Shown here: positions 55,829 through 64,000 of the stretch, one piece after another | Layout of the letters: each line of letters starts with the position of its first letter | Numbering within the stretch: position 1 is the stretch's first letter | From: Clarireedia homoeocarpa | Taxonomy: Eukaryota > Ascomycota > Leotiomycetes > Helotiales > Rutstroemiaceae | Assembly: GCA_001465935.1 (NCBI GenBank) | Contig: LNKV01000018.1 | Coordinates: 580,542-644,541 of the forward strand | Direction: 5' to 3' | Length of the DNA stretch: 64,000 nucleotides | Notes under the pieces: generated by a model | The model's input: the letters and a program-made list of their open reading frames with translations, nothing else | What the model was told of the DNA's origin: nothing | Databases searched by the model: none | Position numbers and translations under genes: made by a program

Positions 55829-57775
55829 ATGGTTGCAGCCAAAACCATTGCACTCGCTGCATTTGCAGGTCAAGTTGTTTCGGCACTTCCTACATCGACC
55901 ACGTCAAACTCGTCCTTACCGATTGTTGACGTTGGGTATGCTCTCCACAGGGCAACCATCAACGTAAGTCTAAGCCTCGGTGTACAGGCTTTGAAACATG
56001 TTAATGTGAAGTAGGAGACGGGTCAATACTACAATTTCTCCAACATCCGTTATGCTGCACCACCGACAGGAAACCTCCGTTTTGCAGCCCCAGTTCCGCC
56101 AACAGAGATCAACCGTACCATCAACGACGGGCAGCAAGGTGCTATCTGTGCTCAAGCTAACCCATATGTAAGTGCAAACCATTTATTGCAGATGACATCA
56201 TAGTCTAGGCGCCCTTCTTCATCCCGCAATCAACAGCATTTGTCTCCCCTCATTAAGAATACTTCTACTGAATGTTCATTTGCTGATACTTTATCACTTT
56301 AGTGGGAGGAGATTGCAGCATATTTCTTCGAGGGTGCCAGCACGGCAGAGTTAAAGCAAGTCGAGGCACAGGTCGAAGCTGTTGAGAGTTCTCTTACTAT
56401 TGCCAACGTAGGCGCCCCGGCACCGCTCGTCTCCGAAGACTGCTTGTTCCTCGATGTCATTGTTCCCAAATCAATTTACGAGTCTGCTTCTGGTGCGCCC
56501 GTGCTAGTATGGATCTATGGAGGTGGTTATGTGGGAGGATCGAAGTTCGGTTCTGGTAACCCGGCAACTCTGATTTCTCGAAGCCAAGAAAATGGAGGGG
56601 AAGGTGTTATTTATGTGGCCCTGAACTACAGACTGGGTCTCTTTGTAAGCTTGGCGTGCCGACGTACAATGATTTAAACTAACAATTAGATGTAGGGCTG
56701 GCTCTCAGGTCCCACATTCCAGGAAAGCGGATCTGCCAACAATGGGCTTTTAGACCAGAGGTTGGCACTGGAGTGGGTTCAAAGATACATTCATCTTTTT
56801 GGTGGTGACCCATCTCGCGTAACTGTCATCGGTGAATCAGCAGGTGCTGGCTCAATCATGCACCAGATTACAGCCTACGGTGGTCAGAACGGCAGCGCAC
56901 CATTCGCAAAGGCTATTATGCAAAGTCCTGGCTTCCCTCCCGTGGCTGGAAGTGCTCAGCAGGAAGAAACCTTCCAGTCCGTTCTAACCCAAGCACAGGC
57001 ACTTATCGGTAGCAACATCACTTCAGTTGCTGCCTTGAGAAGCCTTGACTTTGAAACTCTTGCTGCTCTCAACACAATTGTCGTTGCACGTGCTGCCCCA
57101 TATGGCCAATTCGTGTTTGGTCCTGTTGTAGACGGCACGTTTGCTCCAAAACTACCAGGTGTTCTACTCCTCGAGGGTGGATTCGACACCTGCGTCGAAG
57201 TCATGGTCGGACACAACTCTGACGAAGGTCTCTTCTTCACCTCACCATTCTTCGCCACCGAAGCCGACATCGTCGCCGATATTTCCGAGACTCTCCCCAC
57301 AGCATCCAACGAAACCATCGAATACATCACCCAAACACTATACCCACCTGTATACAACGGCAGCTACCCATATACCTCTCTCTTCGAGCGAGCCAACCTC
57401 ATCACCGCCGAACTTAGCTTCACCTGCAATACTCGCTTCTTGGACACCGCCTACGATAACAAAACCCATGCTTACTACTTTACCGTCCCACCAGGACTTC
57501 ACGGTGAAGATATCGCGTACACTTTCTTCAACGGCGATACTACTACTTCTGATGACGGCCTGCCAGTAAATGCTACGGTGGCTGCTGCGCTTCAAAGCTA
57601 CATTACTAACTTTGCTATGACGGGTAACCCGAATGGACCTGGTGTGGCTTATTTCCCAGAATACCAGAGCAATTCTACAACCCTGGTTCTTGGTATCACT
57701 GGGTTGGGACAAGTGGTCACAGATACCACAGCGAATGAGAGGTGTGCTTGGTGGCAGCAAGCGTTATATGTATAG
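55829..57775 (+). CDS. Secreted type-B carboxylesterase/lipase
   Basis: Four exons (55829-55963, 56015-56167, 56303-56644, 56696-57775), all phase 0, give 569 aa. Signal peptide MVAAKTIALAAFAGQVVSA. Alpha/beta-hydrolase, carboxylesterase family signatures: FSNIRYAAPPTGNLRFAAPV, SEDCLFLDVIVP, VLVWIYGGGYVGGSKFGSGN (oxyanion hole GGG), VALNYRLGLFGWLSG. The nucleophile elbow is GESAGAGS (Ser258), the acid Glu387 in GHNSDEGLFF, and His479 in PPGLHGEDI, so the catalytic triad is complete. Several N-x-S/T sites suggest glycosylation. Substrate unknown; relatives include extracellular lipases and broad esterases, and also cholinesterase-like enzymes. Introns 1 and 4 are about 51 bp. Confidence 0.9.
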
Positions 57776-59383
57776 AAACTATGTCCAGGAGAAGATTGTA
57801 TATAGTTCGCTGTGGTGTGAATAAACAGTACTTAATGCACATAATACCAATTTACCTTTCTTGTTTTGTGATTCACACATCCTTTTCCGGACTTACATGA
57901 TGATGACTTTGACTTTATCTCCGAAGCTTCCTTCATTCCTGATTCATAGCATCCCACTATATGTTCCTTTCTTCCTTCCTTCCTTCCTTCTATACGCTAC
58001 ACAAACTCCCTCCCTCCTCCCTCCTCCCCATTACGGAAGTCAGCTTTAGCCTTTAAGTAGCATAATTCGACCCCCCTCTCAATCATCTATCTCGACTCCT
58101 CTCCTCTTACTCATCGTAGTTCTCCCCTCCCTCCCTCCAAGCAATATATGTAACATACAGACCAACTCTTCGAGTCGGGAACGCTAGCTAGCGAGACGGC
58201 ACGGTATGATTGGATGGATGGATGGATGGATGGAGAGAAACAAAAAGAATAAGTAACCAAAGGAGAAAAAGGAAGCGGTGCAAGAAAGCAAGAAAAGCGT
58301 CCTAGAAATACGAAACTATACTCTGTCTTACAGTGTGTGGTTTGGAGAGATGGGAGGGAGGGAGGTTGGCGGAGGGCAGAGGAGGATTCGGGATGGGGAA
58401 TGGGGAGTGGAGAAGAGTGGATAGGGAGGGGGTAGGTAGAAGACGTGGGTGCGGATGGGGGTGCGGATGGGGGTGGAAGGAAGGAAGGAAGGAAGGAAGG
58501 AAGGGGGGACTTGGACTTGAGGTCGTTTGGCTGAGTGGAGAGGGACGAGGAAGGAAGGGAGGGAGGGAGTGAGTAGGAAATTGAGAATTGAATTGTGGAT
58601 AAGGTGAGGTGAGGTGAGGCGAGCCGAGCATACGGACAGCATCATAATCATCAGTGATGTTTGATGAAGTTTTTGTTACTGACGACAGACAGACAGACAG
58701 ATAGATAGCCAGTTTGATTTTCCCCTACTAGCTTGCTTCGCTCGAACAAATTAGACCGTCTGGTCGCTGAGAGGGGATAGTATAAATCAATCTGCCCATC
58801 TCATATATCCTCCTATGTAGCACTCACTCCTGTGGTGACTTTACCTTGTGATATAAGTTATCCTTGGGAAGTCTGAAGTAAAAAATAAATAAGCACGCAA
58901 CACTTTCCGGAATTGAGAGCATAGGGCATAACCGAACTAAATCAACGTAAATGTGCTTGGACACTTGTCTATCTGCTAGGCGTGGGTTGCTCATAATTAT
59001 CTGCATCATCTTCCCATACGTCCATCTATCCACATCTCGTAGCAGCTCTGCATGAGCGAGTCTTCATCGTAAGGAGGGACCAAATATCACTCACTCACTC
59101 ACTCACTCACCTACCTGCCTAAATACATGTGAAGGAACAAGCTGGTTTAGTCGTTCAATCACATTTTTTTTGGATTTCTTCCCTCCCGACTTTAATTCCC
59201 AAAACGCCAGCCAGCCATGCAGACCGAACCAGACCAGACCAGACCAGACCGGGACAAGTTCACCAACATTGCAACGTAGCCCCATCCATAGGTATAGTAT
59301 AGCTCTAAACATCGCCATCCTCATCCTTACCACTGCAATCACCACCCTTTTTACCACTACCACCACTTCTTGCGATCTTATCC
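57776..59383. other. 1.6-kb microsatellite-rich convergent gap
   Basis: Between the carboxylesterase and eIF3e stop codons. Contains TTCC (57968-57989), GGAT (58213-58233), GGAA (58475-58504), GTGAG (58602-58620), GACA/GATA (58684-58708), CACT (59089-59109) and CCAGA (59224-59250) arrays. All open frames here are repeat products. Confidence 0.6.
58475..58504. repeat. GGAA tetranucleotide microsatellite
   Basis: About seven GGAA units in an overall purine-rich stretch (58350-58580). Confidence 0.85.
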
Positions 59384-60791
59384 TCACTTCGCAACAGCCG
59401 CACTCAAAACTTGCGTCCTGAAGAAACCACCCTTTGTCCTCTCAATCACTTGTTGATACACACTGCTTGGTGGATGGTTCATAACCACTGTGCCCTCCTT
59501 ATAATCGATCTTTGCATCGACTCTTGTATCTCTGATGAGATTAACGATCCATTTCTCGCCCTCATCCTGGTTCAAACCCAGTCTTGCGCTCAGGTCCTTG
59601 ATATCGATTCTTTGATGAATCTTGCAGTAGCTTTCACTGATCAAATGTCTTGAAGCTTCAATGAAGGAATCGGATGCGGCAACAAGGAAGAAATCTGATC
59701 GAAGAACTTCCTCTGCTTCGGAAAGTCTCTTTTGGGCTTCTTCGAAGTCGAAGTCGAGGTAGAGGGCTTTGATGAAGTCGGTGACGGGGTCGGAGTACTC
59801 GTAATTTTCTTGCTTGACGATACGGATGATATCTTTGAGTTGCTTTTGGTATTGGCTGGTTTGACGTGTGCGGTTACGATTGGTGATAACAGCCGCGGTA
59901 AGGTATCGAAGGATCCATGGGCATGCAGTTTGGATGGTGTTGATGAAAGGAGGAGAGAAGAATAGGTCGCAGATCACATCACGAGCGGGCTCGTGGTTGA
60001 AGAATGGGAACAAAGCCCAGTGGATGAGCCATGTTCGGTGGTTGAGTTGTGCGAGTGGGTTGTTGAAGAGCTTGGTCTCGATTTGCTCCTTGACCTTCTG
60101 TACTTCCTCTATGGCGGACTCCCAGTTTGCAGTCAAAATCTCAGAAGCCAATTTTCCCCATGTTGCAGCAGAAACTTTGTCGTTGTCGGTGGACAGGACT
60201 CGGAATTGGTAAAGAAGTTCGGCAGCTGCTCCATAGTTTCCGCAGCTATATTGGAAGTTGCCAAAACCGTATAACACATTGACCATTTCAATTGTAACCT
60301 ATTTATATTATCAGCTCAGATTTCCAGTATATCAACGTTTCCACACATACATCATGTTCCTTCTTCAAGTATTCCAAGTTGGCCACTTTGTCGCTCCTCA
60401 AACTCGTAACGACGTCTTCTCTGCCCAGTAGATCGGTAATCTTCTCACTTTCTTGTGCGAAAATATCCAGGCGCTCGATAATTTCTTGCCTCTTTGTCGC
60501 ATATTCCTTTGGTGGCTCCTCAACCCCTTCAAGTTCACAATATAGACTCGCGACATAATCCGTCATGTTTGTCTTCTTCAACAGCTCGAATTTCGCCTTT
60601 GTGATCTCTGGCGTTGGCTCATCTTCTTGATCTGCCACGAATTGAAGTAGAGGGAAAATTAGATGTCGGTCTAGATGGGTGATAAGTTTGGGTAGAAGAT
60701 CGTACTCTCTGGCGATTTCTTCCGGAGATTTCGCCGCCTGGGCAGCACCATTCAGGATATCATTCGGGGCAGTGGGTGTATTGTCCGCCAT
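59384..60791 (-). CDS. INT6: Translation initiation factor eIF3 subunit e (Int6)
   Basis: Two exons (60791-60351, 60298-59384) with a 52-bp intron give 451 aa. N-terminal eIF3e domain: REYDLLPKLITHLDRHLIFP followed by LLQFV, KAKFELLKKTNMTDYVASLY, then VTIEMVNVLYGFGNFQYSCG, YNYGAAAELLYQFRVLS-like repeats, NHRTWLIHWALFPFFNHEP, and a C-terminal PCI domain with SFIEASRHLISESYCKIHQR and LSARLGLNQDEGEKWIVNLI. Int6 is part of the eIF3 scaffold that recruits the 40S subunit and mRNA. It is absent from S. cerevisiae but usual in filamentous fungi and S. pombe. The gene is divergent from mL49. Confidence 0.95.
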
Positions 60792-61016
60792 GATTGCGAC
60801 TGCTCTTGTTGTCGTGGATTAAAGAGATGGTGGTGGGGTTCACGAACTCGCAGTATTAAAGTTGTCGGAATTTGATGATTGTGTGCGCCCGCCTACAAAA
60901 TTTCGCGCTAGTAGAAGCTAGCTTGAAATTTTAGCGTCCTTTCATATTCAGAAGTTCGCGACGACTCAACGACGACTGGGAAAGTTTTTGAGCGAGTGAA
61001 GACCTCTGGATTGGCA
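60792..61016. promoter_or_regulatory. Bidirectional promoter, eIF3e and mL49
   Basis: 225 bp between divergent start codons of cytosolic and mitochondrial translation genes. Contains two GCTAG repeats at 60907-60922. No TATA box of standard form. Confidence 0.5.
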
Positions 61017-61500
61017 ATGAAGATGGCCTCTATTATACCACTCAGTTTCCTTCGACCTATGGCTCTGCCACGAGCTACAACTTTACGCCGATTCCTCGGT
61101 GTTGCAAAATTATCAACGGATGCTCCAATAACAACAGCCTCCATGTCAACACCAGTTTCCGCTTCCACCAAGCCAGCGACAGCCCCGAAACAACCTTATC
61201 GTGTTAGCCGTACGCCTTCGAATAAATTACCGGTATATTTACTTAACAAGGCGGGCGGCAACTTGAAGCAAACGAGAGTGAGAAAGATTGAGGGAGATGT
61301 CAAAGTGTTGAGAACACAACTACAGCAGGCACTGGGACTGGGCGAGAAGGAGGTCACGATCAACCAGTTGACTCAGCAGATAATAATTAGGGTATGTTGA
61401 AGTATCCTGTAGGATCGCTATGTGCTTTTGCTAATTTATACAATTGTAGGGCCATAAGAAACCAGAGGTTGTGAAGTTTTTGGTTGAGCGACACTTTTAG
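61017..61500 (+). CDS. IMG2: Mitochondrial large-subunit ribosomal protein mL49 (Img2)
   Basis: Two exons (61017-61391, 61450-61500) with a 58-bp intron give 141 aa. A presequence rich in Arg, Ser and Thr (MKMASIIPLSFLRPMALPRA, then TTLRRFLGVAKL) leads to the Img2 domain: YRVSRTPSNKLPVYLLNKAG, LKQTRVRKIEGDVKVLRTQL, NQLTQQIIIRGHKKPEVVKF and LVERHF at the end. Img2/mL49 is needed for mitochondrial translation and genome maintenance in yeast. The intron is one base from the end of the IIIR codon and its removal restores the conserved GHKK. Codons before 61017 are in frame but begin with GTG, so the first ATG was taken. Confidence 0.9.
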
Positions 61501-61805
61501 TAGAGTTGACATGGTATGAGTGGATACACGAGGCTCATGGGGGTCTGTTCAATTCTCAAAAACATACAATGGTTGCTTTGAATTATCATTCTACAGACGT
61601 TATGCCTATATGTACAATACACTCTTGCTTTTCAAGAGAACCCATCATCCCTTGTACAACAAAACCAAATCCGAACCACCCAACCACAGACGTGAATACC
61701 ATGCTAGATAGACAGACAGATCAAACTTCAAACGCCGACGCCAAATGCTGTTGTAATTCATGGGTGCGTCTATAAACCTGAGTACAAGGGTGAAATCCAC
61801 TTATC
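61501..61805. other. Convergent 3' gap, nothing recognised
   Basis: 305 bp between the mL49 and Swi1 stop codons. No gene or strong repeat seen. Confidence 0.5.
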
Positions 61806-64000
61806 CTATGAGCAGAAGTTTGCAAAGGCGCATAACTGCCGCAATGCCACCTTGAGCCTTGGTTGCTTCCGCTCGAGTAGCTGAATTATTCGTTCTGTTG
61901 CCGGCAAACCAGGTACGGATATCATAGACGTCGGATCATCAGGGTCTCGTGATTTTTCAGCAAGAGTTCGCAACACCGCAATCCCATCAAGAACAATGTG
62001 TAACACCGCCTCTTCCTCTATGGCTTTTGGTACAGCCGTAGCTCTATGCTGGGGCGTTTGTGGCGGGTCATTGCACAGAGACAATATAAGTGTAGATAAG
62101 TTCTTGGCAAATCCATCCTCAGACGTCAACCAAGCCTTGGCAACGCCGGTGTCATAACCGGGAGCCAAATTCGACAAAATCTCAGCAGCGAGCAGGCCTT
62201 GCATTAGCATCGGTTTCCGCGCTTCGACAAGTGGCAGGAAGTTGCCTCGTTTGACATCTTTCTGTTGATCCGGTATTGCTGAAATGGACAAAGCAAACGT
62301 TCTTGTCAGAAGATCAAAAGGTGGTGATGAAGCCACGTCGGAAGCAAATATGGTCTTGTAATGAGTTCGATTAGGCTCATCCCGTGCAAGAAGTTTGGCG
62401 AGACTATCAACAGCAGGATACAAATAGTAGTGAATTGTAGGATCGTAAGGCGAAAAGGTGATTCTATCGGAACCAGAGACATTGGGCGGAGGACAGGGCG
62501 CAAATGCTATCAAGAAATGTAACAAGCATAATGCTTGCTCTCGACCGGGTAATTTGATCTCATGCGCAAGATTCGATAGTAGAACAATACCATCTTTCAT
62601 GAAATCAAGCGTGTTCTGATTCGTCCTTAGCAACATGTTTCGAGTTCCAAGATATCGAATGACGACACAGATAAATTTGATTACAAATTCTTCAGAAAGC
62701 AAAGGCTGGTTCTGCTCATGGAAAGAGAGATTTCGGAGGATACTCATGATGCATATGAGCTTGTCAACGGCTCGGTCCAGTATGTATTCGAGTGTTCCGA
62801 ACGCCGGAATGTCTCGCAAAGCATCCTTGTCGACATAGCAGGAGCGGACGACGTCCTCATAAGAGTTGATAAGCATTACATCGGAAACTTCCGCGGCGTT
62901 CTCGGCCAATAGTTCAACTTGAACCTCAGCACAATCAATGAGAGACTCAACCAGGTCGTCGCATTGCCTCAGCTCTAGTGGCAAGCGTTCGTATTCCACC
63001 GACAAGACAACAAGTGTGTCTAATGCCAAACGAACTTCAGCATGTAGCCCGGATTGTAAACTCATGGTAAGAGCATGTACATCGATTGTACCCATTTCGG
63101 CAAGTGTTGGAAAATCCGGCTTTAAGCTCAAAAGTTCCTCGCCTAGCGTATACAGACTCGACATTTCAATACCACCATATACTTCAGGATCGCGAACCTT
63201 GATCTTCGGTGGATATTCTTCCGGAAGTGTGATTTTTGGGCAGTCATCTTCATCGATTTCGGTGTCATCTAGCTTTGGACCCATACCCGCATGGGGAGAT
63301 TGTAGAGACAAGCTATTAAATTTTGTTCCCGATGCTGGAGATGGTAGTGGATATGCGCTGCCATTTTGTAACGGAGTGGCTTCAACACTTCTCGAGAGAC
63401 TATTGCGAACATGACCTTGTGGACCTAGAGGATGATGAGGTTGAGCGGACGGAGGCTGTGGTGTCGAAAACCCATTCATAATGGGTTGTTGTGGGTGATG
63501 CAATGGTGCCATTTGTTTGACAGGAGTCGTCTGGGGATGTTGCTGCTGAAGGTGCTGCTGGACAAACTGTGGTTGTTGCATGTACTGCGACGGCTGCATG
63601 GCACCTGGCGGAGTCATTTGTTTGGTAGGTGACATCTGAGGGGCAGCTGGGTTCCCGCCTTTCATTGCGGCTGCCCTCTGCCTCTGTAGATAGTCTTCGA
63701 ATTGAAGCAGATTCTTTTCGTACAATAACTTAAGCAGCTGGGGTGCATTAGGACTTCTCATTGGATGTATGTGCAGTGTCTGAGACACTTGCGGCCAAGC
63801 GTTTGTGGCGGTGACATTTCTGAACCCTCCGAATTTTGATACTGCCATGTATAGAACTGCGATATTTACACTTCGGTCGCCTACGTATGGGTTCGTTTCT
63901 AGAGGGAGGTTTTTCGAAGACATGAAGCCCATCAAGCTTTTGAGGAAGCTATTGGTAGTCTGACCTTGAGACATCGCTGGTTGCTGAGGGCGCATTGCAG
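61806..64000 (-). CDS. SWI1: SWI/SNF subunit Swi1 (ARID), 5' end outside the window
   Basis: The open frame runs unbroken to the window edge, so the start is missing; about 731 C-terminal residues are visible. An ARID/BRIGHT domain occupies roughly visible residues 12-110 (NSFLKSLMGFMSSKNLPLET, VLYMAVSKFGGFRNVTATNA, WPQVSQTLHIHP). A Gln/Pro/Met-rich linker follows, then a helical armadillo-like region (residues 280-729) ending LERKQPRLKVALRQLCAFAN. Swi1 is the DNA-binding ARID subunit of the SWI/SNF chromatin remodeller. Fungal orthologues have a long Gln-rich N-terminal part that would lie beyond position 64000. No intron is needed in the visible part. Confidence 0.9.
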   Translation of the reverse strand, partial: AMRPQQPAMSQGQTTNSFLKSLMGFMSSKNLPLETNPYVGDRSVNIAVLYMAVSKFGGFRNVTATNAWPQVSQTLHIHPMRSPNAPQLLKLLYEKNLLQFEDYLQRQRAAAMKGGNPAAPQMSPTKQMTPPGAMQPSQYMQQPQFVQQHLQQQHPQTTPVKQMAPLHHPQQPIMNGFSTPQPPSAQPHHPLGPQGHVRNSLSRSVEATPLQNGSAYPLPSPASGTKFNSLSLQSPHAGMGPKLDDTEIDEDDCPKITLPEEYPPKIKVRDPEVYGGIEMSSLYTLGEELLSLKPDFPTLAEMGTIDVHALTMSLQSGLHAEVRLALDTLVVLSVEYERLPLELRQCDDLVESLIDCAEVQVELLAENAAEVSDVMLINSYEDVVRSCYVDKDALRDIPAFGTLEYILDRAVDKLICIMSILRNLSFHEQNQPLLSEEFVIKFICVVIRYLGTRNMLLRTNQNTLDFMKDGIVLLSNLAHEIKLPGREQALCLLHFLIAFAPCPPPNVSGSDRITFSPYDPTIHYYLYPAVDSLAKLLARDEPNRTHYKTIFASDVASSPPFDLLTRTFALSISAIPDQQKDVKRGNFLPLVEARKPMLMQGLLAAEILSNLAPGYDTGVAKAWLTSEDGFAKNLSTLILSLCNDPPQTPQHRATAVPKAIEEEAVLHIVLDGIAVLRTLAEKSRDPDDPTSMISVPGLPATERIIQLLERKQPRLKVALRQLCAFANFCS

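Noticed and set aside
57776..58651. Pro/Ser/Phe-rich frames over the GGAA/TTCC arrays
   Set aside because: Pure microsatellite translations on both strands.

Overview
The window is nuclear DNA of a filamentous ascomycete (Pezizomycotina). Genes carry short introns of about 45-140 bp with GT..AG ends and CTAAC/CTGAC-type branch sites. They lie on both strands without operons and are separated by gaps rich in microsatellites. A complete frequency (frq) clock gene argues against Eurotiales. The mix of frq with secreted plant-cell-wall-active proteins fits a plant-associated Leotiomycete (Botrytis/Sclerotinia-like) best, but that placement is inference from gene content only. I recognise 27 protein-coding genes, one interrupted ORF and one possible relic. 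I see no rRNA, convincing tRNA, CRISPR or intact transposon.

Layout. 0.7-7.4 kb: a Bsd2/NDFIP-type membrane adaptor, the Cbp6 assembly factor for complex III, the mitochondrial citrate carrier Ctp1 and the HIR histone-chaperone subunit Hpc2. 7.4-9.5 kb: a low-complexity gap. 9.5-17.6 kb: Rba50 (RNA polymerase II assembly), a BTB/POZ protein, a VanZ-like membrane protein and SAGA subunit Spt7. 19.4-28 kb: Mam33, Tma16, Exo1 and an Ariadne-type RBR ubiquitin ligase. 28.8-33.8 kb: three adjacent secreted-protein genes (GH93 exo-arabinanase-like, an eight-cysteine small protein, an expansin-like protein), each with a TATA box. 35.6-40.2 kb: a mitochondrial Prx5-type peroxiredoxin and frq. 40.2-46 kb: a repeat-rich stretch with one GNAT acetyltransferase. 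46-54.7 kb: trehalose-6-phosphate synthase, AP-1 beta-adaptin, a BolA/Fra2 protein divergent from an NIF3-family protein, and Vps51. 55.8-64 kb: a secreted type-B carboxylesterase, eIF3e divergent from mitochondrial ribosomal protein mL49, and the C-terminal part of Swi1, whose start lies beyond the window.

Most genes are conserved housekeeping genes with no pathway linking neighbours. The parts most worth a second look are the secreted-protein trio, the upstream region of frq (an in-frame 160-codon open stretch and light-element-like motifs), an unrecognised ORF broken by one TAG just upstream of the AP-1 beta gene, two introns that start with GC, and a 44-base A run after the peroxiredoxin gene. 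I found no clear previously undescribed multi-gene system. Exon boundaries below were worked out by hand from reading frame, splice signals and family conservation.
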